Source: Buddleja alternifolia (lineage: Eukaryota; Streptophyta; Magnoliopsida; Lamiales; Scrophulariaceae). From it: DNA of 64,000 nt. Location: the NCBI GenBank assembly GCA_019426215.1, contig CM033394.1, positions 43,770,423 to 43,834,422 on the forward strand, in the 5' to 3' direction. The position numbers and the translations under genes are program-made. Each line of letters starts with the position of its first letter. Position 1 is the first letter of the stretch. This document shows positions 1-11,658 of this stretch, in pieces. The notes beneath the pieces are model-generated. The model ran no database searches. It was given only the letters and a program-made list of their open reading frames with translations, and had not been told where the DNA came from.

Positions 1-769
1 TGTATAGCAGAAAATTTTCTTGGAAGGAAGTTTTGGTGTCTCCAGGCTTTTTCCTTTTCCCACCATTTTCCTCACCATACGGTACGGAAAGGGTATTGTC
101 TCAAATTTATATATAAACACTCTAACCCCTGATATTATCCAAATAAACGCATATGTGGATAGACATAAGTAATCATCAAATACTTTTTAAATTAGGTATG
201 GATAACTATAATTTAATATATTCAAAATTTAAAAGTTCAAACAAGTCAGTTACCGGCATAATTTGACTTCAAATATTAAACTAATTTTTTCCTATCTATT
301 TCTCTTGCTAATGATTGTTGACAATCTTATTTTTAAAGAGATTGTTTTACTAACTTAAACAAACTTGCACTCATATGAAATAATTGATAATAATAGTCAA
401 ATTTGAATCAATTTTTTTTAAGATTTCAAATAGATAATTTATGTCAAATTTGTTTTTATTAATCTTTGCATAATTAATCTCCCTTGCCTTGGCACAATGT
501 TAGATTTTCTCAAATTGGTATTAGATTTTTTCTCCTAATTTTTTTTATTTTTATTTTCTTTGATAACTAAACAATGAAAAATGATTTTCCTTATATATAT
601 TTTTTTTCCAAATAGTTTTCTTGAATCAAACAAGGAGTAAGGCTTCTACCAACTGTTTGCAGAGTGACAATGCCATAGCTATAGTGTTGCACCGACTCAA
701 TATAGAATTAGATGGTGTAACGAGATACTTCAGGAAATTGTCTAAAAGAAATGAAAAAAAGAAAAAAAA
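1..769. other. AT-rich intergenic DNA
   Basis: No gene, RNA or clear transposon end was recognised. The stretch is AT-rich with poly-T runs. The short open frame at 621-806 is low complexity (lysine-rich tail) and looks like chance. Confidence 0.5.
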
Positions 770-1986
770 GGATAATATTACTTTCGGTTCCTCAATTTTT
801 ATGTAAGAATTGTTTTAGTCCCTCAACTTAGTATCAAGTTTCAGTGTGGTCCATCCAGTCAATGTTGACCACAAAAAAGGTCAGGTGAGTGGCAGAGGGA
901 ATCTTCTATCCCACAATGATATACCATAATGGTGTCACATCATTGCGGGATTGACAAGTCTCCATTAAAAAAAAATTGTCAATAACAATTCAAAATAAAT
1001 GGACACTTGTCAATCCCACAATGATTTGATACTGCTGTGGTACACTATTGTGGGATAGAAGATTCGTTCTGGGTGCGTGGTGGGGCGGATCCTCTATCTC
1101 ATAATGGTGTCACTTCATTGTGAGATTGACAAGTGTATATTTAAAAATAAATTGTTAATAATAATTTAAATAAATAGACACTTGTCCATGCCAGAATGCT
1201 GTGACACTATTGTGGTAAATTATTGTGAGACAGAAGATTCGTTCCGGGTGCGTGGCAGCGTAAAAATGTAAATTCAAGTTTTCAGTTCAACTTTAGTCCT
1301 TTAGTCTTTTACATTTGTCTGTTTGACCCCTTAACTTTGACATAGTTTCTAATTTGATCCATTTGACGGGAAGTGCACAGTACATTCGTCTTTTTGAGAA
1401 TGTACAGTCATTGTTACAGTCGTTGTATTTGCCTCATTTTTTCCATACTAACCATAGCAAAATATGGCTAATTTGAAATGTTTTTGTGGGATACATGCGA
1501 AGCTCAGATGCTCTTGGACATAAGCAAATCCAGTATGAGATTTTTCGAACCTTTGATGGTTTTCGGTGCTTTTAGTTCTAGCATTATCACGAACTTTCAT
1601 GGCTGATTCGCTGTCTTCAGTTGCGATTAATCAAATCCCGAGCCGTAATCTGCCTAGGATCGCCTTCCCATTCCAGTTTTTGGTGATTTTGGGATGAGTC
1701 TAAGTTTTCAAAAAAATGTCCAAGTGTTGAGTGGTTGAGTCTTTCTACTGTAACCTACATGCTATCATTTTTTTTTCCTTTTTACACAATGACCTTTTTA
1801 CCCTTAAAGTAGGGCATAGGCTGCGGCGCTTCACACACGACCTACTTTCCGACAAAAGTTGACTAGAGGGGACCACATTGAAACTGAACTTTTAATTGAG
1901 GGACTGAATTGACACAATTCAAAGGTGAGGGACGAGATTAATTCCAACGCAAAAATTGAGGGACGAAAAGTTACATTAGCCCTAAA
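770..1986. mobile_element. 1.2-kb foldback transposon
   Basis: The left end (ggataatattactttcgg, then 'tccctcaa' and 'gtggtcc' blocks) and the right end (1860-1986) are inverted, diverged copies of each other over about 120 bp. Both carry the 'ACTTT-CGG/CGT-CCCTCAATTTTT' signature. No transposase frame is visible inside, so this is a non-autonomous foldback element. Exact ends and a target duplication could not be fixed. Confidence 0.6.
900..1239. repeat. Two tandem palindromic units nested in the foldback element
   Basis: Units at 900-1063 and 1088-1239 are each inverted repeats. The first starts aatcttctatcccacaatga and ends with the complement (cattgtgggatagaagatt type). Both have the same centre, a short AT spacer between ACTTGTC and GACAAGT. 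Each is followed by the same phrase (ttcgttc-gggtgcgtgg), so a MITE plus flank appears to have been duplicated after insertion. The end sequence resembles the ATCCTCTATTGCAAA-type MITEs at 36241 and 39382. Confidence 0.6.
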
Positions 1987-2017
1987 AAAATTGACATATA
2001 CTTGTTTGAGATTTTTT

Positions 2018-2156
2018 GATCATACTTGGGAGCTCCCGTGAGTTGGATGCTCGGGTGATCTCCACCACACATGTACTTCTACATCTATAGGGAGTCCAGC
2101 TCGTATATATGTGATTATCCCGTTAATCCAGCTCTCGTATGCTCCCAAGTATGATC
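2018..2156. repeat. Short inverted repeat upstream of the MBL-fold gene
   Basis: A 16-bp arm at 2018-2033 (gatcatacttgggagc) is perfectly complementary to 2141-2156, with a 107-bp spacer. It ends about 215 bp before the start codon of the gene at 2371. It is probably a small MITE remnant; a regulatory role is possible but unproven. Confidence 0.55.
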
Positions 2157-2370
2157 CGAGAGTTTGGGGTGACACTTTGGCCACTTGGCAAAATCAAGAC
2201 CATACAAAAATTGGCTTCTGGAAAAGCCGTTAAATTGGTTAGTCGTCTACGTGGTTGAACAACATAAATTAAGGTAAGAAAATTGCAGAAAAATCACTTC
2301 ACTTAACCTCCAAATCCAATCGTCCACACAACTCCTCTGAAATTACACAAAGAACATAAGAAGTCCTACT

Positions 2371-5300
2371 ATGGCTACTCAATGCAGTACCTTCCAATAC
2401 TTCACCAAATCAAATATTACAAAATCCACGCCTAAACTATCACCATCCCACTTAATTTTACCTCAACAAAATTCTTTTTTCATCAATTCTACTAAATTAA
2501 AGCTCACAAATTCCAGGTTATATCTCTTTTGCTAAATCTCAATATAATTATGGGTTTTGGATTTTAACTCATCACTGCAATTTTTATTTAATATATCATT
2601 CTGAGTATAGAATTATTGAATTTTATTTGACAGGTTAAATAAGAAGGTTACTGCTTTGGTGTCAGAGGAGAAAGTAGTGGAGACAAGTGATTCAGGGACT
2701 GATGGTTTTAAACTCACGTATTTGGAGGTGGGATTTTGATTTCTTCATCTGGGTTCTTGTTCTTGTTATTTTTTTGGGAAAATTACGCACAGACCCCTTG
2801 CTTTTATGTAATTACCAAAATCCTCCCTTATTTATTTGAAATTAATTACCAACACACCCCTCATGTTAAAAATTTCTTACAATTGCACCCCCGTGTTAAA
2901 AAAATTCTACAATTTTAGCCTGTAACCCTTACAAATAGACTCCTTGGGGGGTGTTGGTAATTTTTAATAAGTTAGGGGAAGTTTTGATAATTACATAATA
3001 AGTTAGGGGTCTCTGTGTAATTTTCCCTATTTTATTTGTTTTGCAGAAAATTGAAATTTATTTATGGCTGAAAATGAATTTTTTGGAGTAGGGGAATAGT
3101 TGGTTATGGGAAGTGGGAGGTGTGAAGATATTGGTTGATCCAATTTTGGTGGGGAATTTGGACTTTGGAATTCCTTGGCTTTATGATGCTGCCAAGAAGT
3201 TCTTGAAAAATTTCAAGGTATTATTTGTTTGTTCTCAATCTAGTTTATTTCTCTTCAAAGGTAATTTTCTTAGGGCTCGATTGGTTTGCTGGAACTAGCT
3301 CGTTTGATTGTTGGATCGAGGCCAAGGGCATAATAATCGGTTTGGTACAGTGGAAAAGTTATCACCTAAAACAATGAAATGAATAACTTGACCAAGTGTA
3401 CTCGTATACGCAAAAGTCTTTGAGCTCATTTTGCTGATTAAATTTTTGAATATTCTATAGATAAAAAGTAAAAGCTATAATAATTTGATATGCTTACAAT
3501 GTCTTATCATTGAGTTGATGGTTGTCAAACACTTTTATAAACTACATCCCTTGTATATACACCAGTTCGACGCACTTGCTTTCCATTTTTACCCATATCC
3601 ACCATCTAGTTTGACAATTTGTCTTTTGCGTGTGGGTTGGGATTGTAGAATCTGATATGAAATGAGCTACCCAAAATACTGAACATCGTTGGAGAGGTAA
3701 CTAATTTCTATACCTCATTCTTTATCCTACAACCCAAACATAGGACAAACCTAGTCTTGACTTGAATAATGCAACCACATCATACATATTGATCTTATCA
3801 ATCTCAGTCCTACAAACCAATCGGCCAATAAGGTTTTCCACGATTTTGCAATGGATTTGTAATTTTCGATTGTTTCGTGGTCTATATCCATTGCAGCTTG
3901 ATGATCTTCCTGAAATTGATTGCTTACTAATTACACAAAGCCTTGATGATCATTGTCATTTGAAAACTTTAAAGCCGCTTTCTCAGAAGTTGCCAAATCT
4001 CAGAGTCGTAGCAACTCCCAATGCTAAGGGACTTTTGGATCCTCTATTCACCAATGTGAGTTCTTATGTCTTTTCGGTTATTATTCGAATTTTCTAATAT
4101 ATTTAATCATTCGTTAAAGTAACAGGTAGAATCTTTCATCATAAATGTTACGGAGAGTTTTGGTTAAAATGTTAATTATGATAAAAAAAATGTGATGATT
4201 TCAACGATCATTATATAGCCTAAACAATTCTTATGCCGAATATTAATTAGTGGTCCTTGATCCTAAGAAAAACAAATTCTGTTAGGCTGTGTTTGGATCA
4301 AAGGATTTGAAAGTCATGGATTTCAAATTCATCAACAAATCCATTGAGCTTATTCAGATAATTTCAACTTATAATGGTTTCCCAATCCGTTGGAATACAT
4401 TTTGATTTATTTTGCAATCATTATGGTGGATTTTGAGTCCACATAATTTGGATTCATTTGAAATCCTTCCTCCAAATTCGTTTCTCAAATCCAAATGCAT
4501 CAATCCAAACACAACCTTAGATATTGATACAGGTTTCTTACTGACACTCTCGTAAATTTCTAGATCACATTCTTAGAACCTGGTCAAGACACGGAGATTC
4601 AAGTTGCTAATGGTTCTTCAGTTAAACTTCGAGCTACTGCAGGACCAGTATTAGGCCCTCCTTGGCAGCGTCCTGAGAACGGGTAGATTCTGTACCAGGA
4701 AATTTTACCTAATATCAGGTGCAATGCTCATTGTACCTCTCTCTCACATATCCTAAGGTTATTTTGTGTGGTCCCCACACAAGTGAACATCATCGACAAA
4801 TTAAACACTCTAGGAGCATTGCACTTTGGTGTTGGATAGAATTTCCCGTTCTTTACCATAGAAGTCATCATTTTAGACTTCTTTTCATGTTAATGTGCGT
4901 TTTCACTTGATGTAAATTACATAAATACTTCCTGTGTGACAACCTATACAAAAAACATTCAGAGATTTGAGAAATTACTATAACTTCCAGTGTCAGTAAA
5001 AACATATATTACAATTTCAGCCCTTGTTTTTTGAGTTGTCAGGATCTGATAGTGGTGTCTTGGTAATTTCATAAACCTCAGAGAACTCTTGGTAATTACC
5101 CAATAAATGAGGGGTGTGCATGTAATTATCCCTTTTACTTATTTATGCTGAATACATTGTACTGCAGATATCTTGTTACCTCTCCTGATGGCCAGCTGAC
5201 GCTATACTATGAACCACATTGTGTCTATAATGAGAATTTTGTAAAGAAAGAACGGGCCGACATTGTCATCACGCCGGTTATTAAACAACTCCTGCCAAGT

Positions 5301-6152
5301 TTCACTTTGGTTTCTGGACAAGAGGATGCAGTTAGGCTTTCGAAGTTACTGCAGGCTAAGTATGTATCCTTATATATCGCGATTTTTATTGTTGACAGAT
5401 ACGTTATAACTTATTATTGATTATTTTAAAAAAAAAATCCTTCTGTTTCTCATTAATAGGTTTATTGTCCCTATGAGAAATGGTGACCTTGATAGCAAAG
5501 GGCTTCTTGCGAGTCTTGTTGAATCGGAAGGAACCCTAGAATCGTTCAAGGTATGATTTTTCTACATTTTTGTTGGAAAAATGTTGTGATAAAGGATTAT
5601 GAGTAATTAATTGTAACTTAGCAAACATACATGTGAAATTATTTAAGAATTAGATGGAATTTTAGCTACGTTTTGAACTTCCAAAAAACAATTAGTTTAC
5701 TTGACTTGAATTTTGGATCGTTTTAACTTGGATGAGTAAAAGGATTCGCGCTATTAGGATCAGTCGTATATCAAATTAGAATAGAGATCTGAACTGATGG
5801 TAAATCTAAATAAGGCTATATGCGTAACTTACATCTTTATGTCGTCTACTAAAATTTTGGCGTAAAAAAACTCCTATTCCATAGGATATATGCTCATTAG
5901 TTATTTGTCATCACGAAAACTTCTCTCTTGGGATGTAACTTTGAAAATAAGGAACGAAAAATCTCCTATTATGAACGTTGTTTCTTCTATGATTTTGTTG
6001 CTATTTTTATTTTTAATTAGTGCGCGTTTTAATTTTATCTTTTTCTGATTATAATGCAGGAAATTTTATCAAAAGAATTACCGGAAGCAAAAGTGCTCGA
6101 GCCTACACCGGGAGTACCACTGGAAATTTCAGCACCTGTGAGCATTTCTTAA
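2371..6152 (+). CDS. Plastid metallo-beta-lactamase-fold protein (8 exons)
   Basis: Exons are 2371-2516, 2634-2727, 3092-3217, 3897-4055, 4564-4682, 5168-5359, 5460-5550 and 6060-6152. All have GT/AG borders and join in frame to 339 aa. Residues 1 to about 60 are Ser/Thr/Lys-rich with few acidic residues, as in a chloroplast transit peptide. The body has the MBL-fold start (WLWEVGGVKILVDPILVG) and a mid-protein SPDGQLTLYYEPH segment. It matches in style the plant metallo-hydrolase/oxidoreductase group resembling Arabidopsis At1g29700 (from memory). The canonical HxHxDH metal motif is degenerate: residues 136-141 read QSLDDH, so classical two-zinc hydrolysis is doubtful. Introns 2, 4 and 5 contain MITE-like repeats. 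The substrate is unknown. Confidence 0.88.
2776..3027. mobile_element. MITE in intron 2 of the MBL-fold gene
   Basis: Starts gggaaaattacgcacagacc and ends with the near-complement (gggtctctgtgtaattttccc type), giving terminal inverted repeats. The interior is also self-complementary (caccccc...ggggggtg). Flanks tattttttt and tattttatt agree at 8 of 9 positions, which would fit a 9-bp Mutator-style target duplication, though the sequence is low complexity. There is no coding capacity. Confidence 0.65.
4285..4516. mobile_element. Tourist-like MITE in intron 4 of the MBL-fold gene
   Basis: 232 bp beginning ggctgtgtttggatc and ending gatccaaacacaacc-like, flanked on both sides by TTA (4282-4284 and 4517-4519). 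A 3-bp TTA/TAA duplication and 'GTGTTTGGAT' ends are typical of PIF/Harbinger-derived Tourist MITEs. Confidence 0.7.
4912..5132. repeat. Interspersed foldback repeat in intron 5 (family shared with 44961-45209)
   Basis: Begins gtaaattacataaa and ends gggtgtgcatgtaattatcc, with internal blocks 'agagatttgagaaattac' and 'aatttcagcccttg'. The same blocks occur in the same order in the methionine aminopeptidase intron at 44961-45209, so this is a dispersed repeat family. The ends (GTAAATTACAT and ATGTAATTA) are inverted. Confidence 0.65.
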
Positions 6153-6741
6153 TGCGCAAGTGTTTCATAATTTTGTATATTTGATGAAGTTTCTGTATAT
6201 TTGTTGACATGAAAGTATGTAAAAATCGAATTAACATTCAAACTAGGTGAAAGTTATATGGAGATTTAATGATGCTTACCAGAACAATGCACCAAGAAAG
6301 CCCTGCAGATGCTCCAAAAATCTGAAAATTTTAAAAAAATTGCCAGCCTCCTTATGAGAAAACAAATAAATAATTTTTTGTGGTCAAAAGTTAATATTTT
6401 GTCTTTTGAAACTTTGTTCTAAACTAGTTTTTCACTTAATTTAAGTATTTTTTTTTCATGCATTTTCCTTTCTATCTTATATAACAAGTATCACGTCTGT
6501 TTCTTTTTAATTTTGCATAGTTGATTCGTATGAAATTAAATATTTTTCATTTTAAAGGTTAAAGTTGAAGTTACTTGTATCATTAAATAGTTTATAGACT
6601 TTTTTATATTTTGTTTTTATTTAATGTTTATGATAAATTTACATTTTTGTTTTGATTTAGAATTATATCTATTTAATTAGGTAGAGACACTATATTTACA
6701 TTACAATTAACTAATGATAACTTATTAACTTGAAGAAAAAG
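6153..6741. other. Gene-free 3' flank of the MBL-fold gene
   Basis: AT-rich sequence after the stop codon. It presumably contains the 3' UTR and polyadenylation region, but no motif was strong enough to place a site. Nothing else was recognised. Confidence 0.4.
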
Positions 6742-7049
6742 TGTTAGGAATTTCATGTTAGATGTTTTGATGATGACAAGATGGGATTTCATGTTAGACC
6801 CCAAAAGAATGTAAGTTTATACTTTCATAGAAAACTTGTATAAGCATTTGAAAGTTTGTTAGTTTGTTAGGCTTGTAATTTTTATCTTTATAGATTTTAG
6901 ACTAAGTATTTAATACCAAGTCACTGATAGAATTCTGAGTGAGTCTATCAAGGATGAAGTTGAAGATCAGCGTCTGAAGTCAAGAGAAGATAAAGATTTG
7001 CTTTGAGCGTCTGTCAAACGCTAAGGAATTATTTCAGGAATCTGTTCAA

Positions 7050-7500
7050 GCGCTACTATTCAAGTGAACAGTAATCAAGCGTCTTCGGAATAGTGTTACT
7101 GTTCAAGCGATCACTATTCTAACGCTTACTATTCAAGCGATACTATTCAAGTGAACAGTAGTCAAGCGTCTTCGGAATAGTGTTACTGTTCAAGCGATCA
7201 CTATTCAAACGCTTACTATTCAAGCGCCCACTATTCAAGCGTTCACTATTCAAACGCTTACTACTCAAGCGCCCACTATTCAAGCGCTCACTATTCAAAC
7301 GCTTACTACTCAAGCGCCCACTATTCAAGCGCTCACTATTCAAACGCTTACTACTCAAGCGCCCACTATTCAAGCGCTCACTATTCAAGCGCTCACTATT
7401 CAAGCACTCACTATTCAAACGCTCACTATTCAAACGCTTACTATTCAAGCGCCCACTATTCAAGTGAATAGTGTTACTGTTCAAGCGATCACTATTCAAG
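7050..7500. repeat. 15-bp tandem array with 45-bp higher-order period
   Basis: About 28 consecutive copies of a 15-bp unit of the form ACTATTCAAGCGCTC with variants (CGCTTAC, CGCCCAC, ACTACTCAA). In the centre (about 7245-7380) three variants form a 45-bp higher-order unit repeated about three times. Since 15 is divisible by 3, long frames stay open on both strands (7180-7467 + and 7143-7499 -). They encode only pentapeptide repeats and are not believed to be genes. Confidence 0.85.
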
Positions 7501-7820
7501 CAAACAGCGTTCAGATTTTCCTGAAGATAAAACCCAAGTTATCAAAGACTGAAATGCAATCACCAACGGATATTTATTTCCAACGGGAAATAAATTCAAA
7601 ATACATTAAATGCTTGATAAGTGCATTAAAAGCAAACAAGACAGTATGACTTGTGGACAAGCCACCTTTGTTGACTAGACTGTCAGCTTTTCAGAATTCA
7701 AACCTGCTCCTGTCCAATAGGAATCAACAGAAATTAAGGAATGTCAGAAAAGGGACTATTTGAAGCTCCGCGTGAGGTACACGCGCCTGACTTGTGTCCA
7801 ACGGACAAATCCCAAAATTC

Positions 7821-7830
7821 TCTATAAATA
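7821..7830 (+). promoter_or_regulatory. Putative LTR TATA box (tctataaata)
   Basis: A tctataaata box lies in the LTR-like block, about 30 bp before the region expected to be the start of R. The sequence downstream (cagctatctctgtgtgagagtg) looks like an LTR transcript leader. No experimental support. Confidence 0.5.
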
Positions 7831-8841
7831 GTACCCTTCAGCTATCTCTGTGTGAGAGTGAAAAAAAGACGTAAATGTGAAAGAGAGCTGAGAAATAATT
7901 TGAGAGAAAAGCTTGCAAACCCCATAGCCAAAATCCTTCAAACTTCTCAAATACATTCCAGACAATCACCCGATATCTCAAACATCTTCCAAGAAGAACC
8001 CCACACTATTATTGAGATATCCCAAGTTGTTTGAACTTCCCAACATCAAACAAACCTGTTACAATAAACCCTCAACACCTTTCATCTGAGTGAGAAAGAT
8101 TGTTGACTTCCACAAGCAGTATTTTTGAGTAAGAGAAGCTTGTTGAAGAAAAGTCTTTATTGGAGCTGAAGTCTGTGTGATCAAGGAGCTCAAGGCCATC
8201 TTGGAGAAGATCTTTATTGGAGCTGAAATCTGTGTGATCAAGGAGCTCGAGATCGTCTTCACCTCTCTCCCTAATTTGTAGAAGATTCTGTGTGATTCTT
8301 TGAGAATCATTTTAGTGGATTTCCTCCGAGTGAAAAGGAGAAGAAGGACGTAGTTGGGATTACACCACCCAACGAACCTTACAAATATTTTGTGTCATTT
8401 ACTATTTTATTGCCTTACATTACACTGTCATATTATATCTTGAAAAGGCATTTAAAACTAATAAGCGACTAATTGGTTAAAAGGAACGCTAAGCTATAAA
8501 AACATTTCCGCTGTGCTAACCCTGATTAAGTGATTGAAACGTTACCCTACTTTGGTAATTGTTGAAATCATTAAGTCTAAGTTATCTTTTCTCAAGCGTT
8601 CAAATTTCTTAAGTGATACGAAAATTTTGTGAAGTCGAAAAAGATTTCAGGGTCTATTCAACCCCCCCTCCCTTTTTAGACCCTTTCGTATGCCACTTGG
8701 GACCACCAGAAAGACCGTACAAAAAAAAAATCTCATTGTCAAAAATTACATAGTACGATATTTTTAATTATTTTCGACTCGATCTCACCCCTCATCCAAT
8801 ATCTAATGCTAAAGTCAGTGTGAGAATCATGAAAGAAAATA

Positions 8842-9071
8842 GGGATAATTGCATAAAACCCCTTTGTGTTATTTCGAAAATGCTAAAAACCTCATGTGTT
8901 AACGAAATAGGCTAATCACCCCTCTGTGTTCCTAAAAAGTGTACAAAAAAACCAAATTTTGGTTTTTTTGCACATTTTTTAAGAACGCAGAAGGGTGACT
9001 AGCATATTTCGTTAACATAGAGTTTTTTTTAGTATTTTCGAAATGACACGGGGGGATTTAAGCAATTACCC
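8842..9071. mobile_element. Near-perfect foldback MITE
   Basis: Starts gggataattgcataaaaccc and ends ggatttaagcaattaccc. The whole 230-bp element folds back on itself around the centre near 8955 (accaaattttggtttttttgc). The arms share phrases such as 'ttaacgaaata' and 'tatttcgttaa'. No open reading frame. No convincing target duplication was found. Confidence 0.75.
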
Positions 9072-9245
9072 ATAAAGGATTCACAAAACATGTAAAATTA
9101 TGAATCAGACGCCTCAGTTAATATCCTAAAAATTATATCTATATGAAGTAGATTTTATTTTCTTGTAGGATTGATTTTTTTTACATCTGGGTCAACTAGT
9201 TCTTGACCTAATCTGAGATCAAGGCCAATCAATACATTACCAAGC

Positions 9246-9417
9246 TTTTTTTTTTCTTTTTTTAATTTTAGGCGAAGGGGATATCCTGACCCGACAGTCA
9301 CACAAACCCTATAAAACTCCAAATAAGAAGATAAAAGTCACAAATAGTCTGAAATTGAATCCAGGATCTCCCACATGAAAGTAGAAGCTGATACCAATAG
9401 GCTAACAAGTCTTAGGT
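9246..9417 (-). mobile_element. tRNA-derived SINE
   Basis: Read on the minus strand it begins tagcctattggtatcagc (A-box region) followed by ggagatcctggattcaattcc (B-box like), and ends in an A-rich tail seen as the T-rich run at 9246-9262. It is flanked by related 15-mers aatacattaccaagc (9231-9245) and aatacattaacaggc (9418-9432), agreeing at 13 of 15 positions. These are a decayed target duplication of the length expected for LINE-driven insertion. Confidence 0.75.
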
Positions 9418-9460
9418 AATACATTAACAGGCTTTAGTAAAATAATCTTGCTAGATTGGC

Positions 9461-9935
9461 TGTAAGAGCCCAAACTCGGATGTGGGCCAAGATAATCTTA
9501 CTCGGCTACACTTCATTGGGCCTCAAGAGCTGAACTTTCACTGTCTTGCCATCCCAAAATCCCATCTATCCAATGGGCTGAGCTCGTGTTTTCATCTACT
9601 CGAACATTACTTTCAGCCCACCAACATTTCCAATTAGCTCGGCCCACTCCATAATTTCGAATTGAGATCCAAGTCTCATACCTTGCAATTGGGATCATAA
9701 CAATACACCATGCTCCGCAGCCCCGACGCCCAAAGCAGGCTAGCTATGCGCTGGTGAGCTAGCCCCGGGTGAATACCAATTGATGTAAACTTTGGGAGAA
9801 CCCAACTTCAAAAGATAGTTATTGAAGTGAAAGAACTCAATGTTATATAAACCCCATATTAGAACCCCTATAATTCCGATGTGGGATTCAAGTTTCATAC
9901 CTTGCAATTGAGATCGTAGCAATATATTTGAAGGG
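9461..9935 (-). mobile_element. Possible TRIM or LTR fragment with 'cccacatcgg' motif
   Basis: Contains two direct copies of a phrase of the form 'ccaagtctcataccttgcaa(t/c)tgggatcataacaat' (about 9667-9706 and 9889-9922). On the minus strand it has 'gaatcccacatcgg' followed by a TATATAA-like box (gtttatataac). Small plant LTR elements often carry 'CCCACATCGG' before the TATA box. No primer site or paired LTR could be defined, so the call is tentative. Confidence 0.35.
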
Positions 9936-11303
9936 GTTAAAATCGAAAACCTTCTACGTTTTGCTATTTTAACGACTTTAATTAAGTTTTAATCTAATTA
10001 CAAGTCAAAACGTTCTTTAGCCAACAGTCAAAACAAAAGTAAGCCATAATTAGGAGTGATGTTCTTGTTAATATGGTTTCTTTAGCTATGATTATTTGTC
10101 AAATATTAGAATTATCAAAAAAAATATTTGTCAAATATTTGAATCGATGAGGTTGGCATAAATAAAATTTTCATCATTGAGAATAAATACATTATATAAA
10201 AGTTAATATGAGATATTCAAAGATGAATATTTCGTTTTAACTCTTATATATTTATAGCAAAGTTAAAGGGGTAATTCATATAAACTTTGATAAAATGCCC
10301 TTTCAGTTTTGCAGTCACCATTTGCCCCCAAAAAGTTCAATTACACTGAACTTGGTACAATTTTATAAATACAAGGATAAGAATATGGTACTATGGATAT
10401 GCTTACCAAGTTATTTTATGTACTTTTCGCGAAATAAAGAATGATGTGACACACTTACTCTTTTAACGTTCTACAACTGTAAGTGGTGTGGTGAACATTT
10501 GACTTTAATATATATTATATATATATATATGTATCCAGCTGGTGTCTTTAAACAATGAAAAGAGACTGTCAAATAATTATTTTAAAGAATTTCGTTGGTT
10601 CAATCATATACCTCAAGTTGTGCTTCAGTTATAGGCTCCAAATATATTATCTTTCACAAGAAAAATCAACTGAAATAGCTGGATCAAGTGATGTTATTAA
10701 AGTAGACTTATATAAAAATAAGAAGATAGTACGTATTAATTGATTGTGTAAGAATATTCCTCCGAATTTTGCTAAAATATGTAAATGCTAATTAATTTTT
10801 TATCACTAGTTAACAAATACAAGTATGAATTTGGAACAAATAAGCATGTCTAGAATGGATAAGAGATATGCATAGCACAAAAATAGATCCTTTCTTAGGA
10901 CAAAACACATATAAAATGTTGTCCCCGAGATAAAGGCACCCAATCCATGTGAAGTTAAGTCAAACTCAATTTGTACGAGAAATGTCCTAAAATGGCTTTG
11001 CGTTCTCAGGCATGCTATGACTAGACCTTTTATAATTGTCCTTTGAAATTATAGTGAACTTTAGGTGACTTGAAGAGGCATTTGGCCCAACTTGCACTCG
11101 AAAGGCCGGTTTTAGAGCCCCCACTCCACCCCCAACCCAGGGAAATTCCAAGGTGGATCAAATTCATTGGGAGTCGATCCATCTTACACCGTTGGATATT
11201 AGTGATTGATTAAAGTACTTTTTACCATCATTTTCTTGCATCCATTGGTGTTTAGTACACCGGTTTTATTGGACCTGGTGCACCTCAAAATCACCCAACC
11301 CCA
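9936..11303. other. AT-rich intergenic DNA
   Basis: No gene was recognised. A short TA repeat lies at 10508-10532. The segment around 11160-11300 ('actttttaccatc...catccattggtg') is similar to 51800-51890, so a small dispersed repeat is present in both places. Confidence 0.45.
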
Positions 11304-11311
11304 GTCTCGGG

Positions 11312-11650
11312 TAGGGCTGAAAGACGAACCGAACTACTCGATACTCGACTCGAGCTCGATCACTAAAAGCTCGTTCGAGCTCGGTTCGTCAACCAATCAA
11401 ACCAAGCTTGAACATTTTTTTGTGTTTGATAAGTTTTAAAACTCATCTCGATTAGTAAAAGTTGATAAAAACATATACAAATAAATCAAACTACTCGACC
11501 TCGATTCATGTATGACTCGATTAAAGTTTGTTTGAGCTCGGCTCGATTAACAATCAAACAAGCTCAAACACAAATTTTGAAGTTTGATTGTAATTCAAAC
11601 AAGCTTACACAACAACTCCTTCGGCTCGACTCGACTCATTTACACCCCTA
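11312..11650. mobile_element. hAT-like non-autonomous element, 'GAGCTCG' family
   Basis: Ends tagggctgaaagacgaaccg and ttacaccccta are short inverted termini (TAGGG...CCCTA). The flanks gtctcggg (11304-11311) and gtcttggg (11651-11658) agree at 7 of 8 positions, an hAT-type 8-bp duplication. The interior is rich in short repeats of ctcgattaa, gagctcg and aatcaaa. Related copies lie at 21073 and 30620 in the opposite orientation. Confidence 0.7.
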
Positions 11651-11658
11651 GTCTTGGG

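Larger units (their letters stand above)
6742..8695 (+). mobile_element. LTR of a Ty1/copia-like retrotransposon (LTR block plus degenerate PBS)
   Basis: Starts TGTTAGGAATTTCATG, a common copia LTR start followed by 'gatgatgacaag'. It has a TATA box at 7821-7830 and ends near the C-rich 'tctattcaacccccc' tail and tgcca. The following ttgggaccacca resembles a decayed TTGGTATCAGAGC tRNA-iMet primer site. No internal coding region or second LTR follows, so it is a truncated remnant or solo LTR. Length is about 1.95 kb, partly from an internal tandem array. The 3' border is uncertain by tens of bases. Confidence 0.6.

Noticed and set aside
7143..7499. 118-aa and 95-aa repeat proteins on both strands
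   Set aside because: They follow from a 15-bp tandem array (multiple of 3) and are the same repeat read in different frames; no start context or domain.
7050..7500. CRISPR-like array
   Set aside because: Units are 15 bp and contiguous with no unique spacers, in plant nuclear DNA. It is a simple tandem repeat in an LTR.
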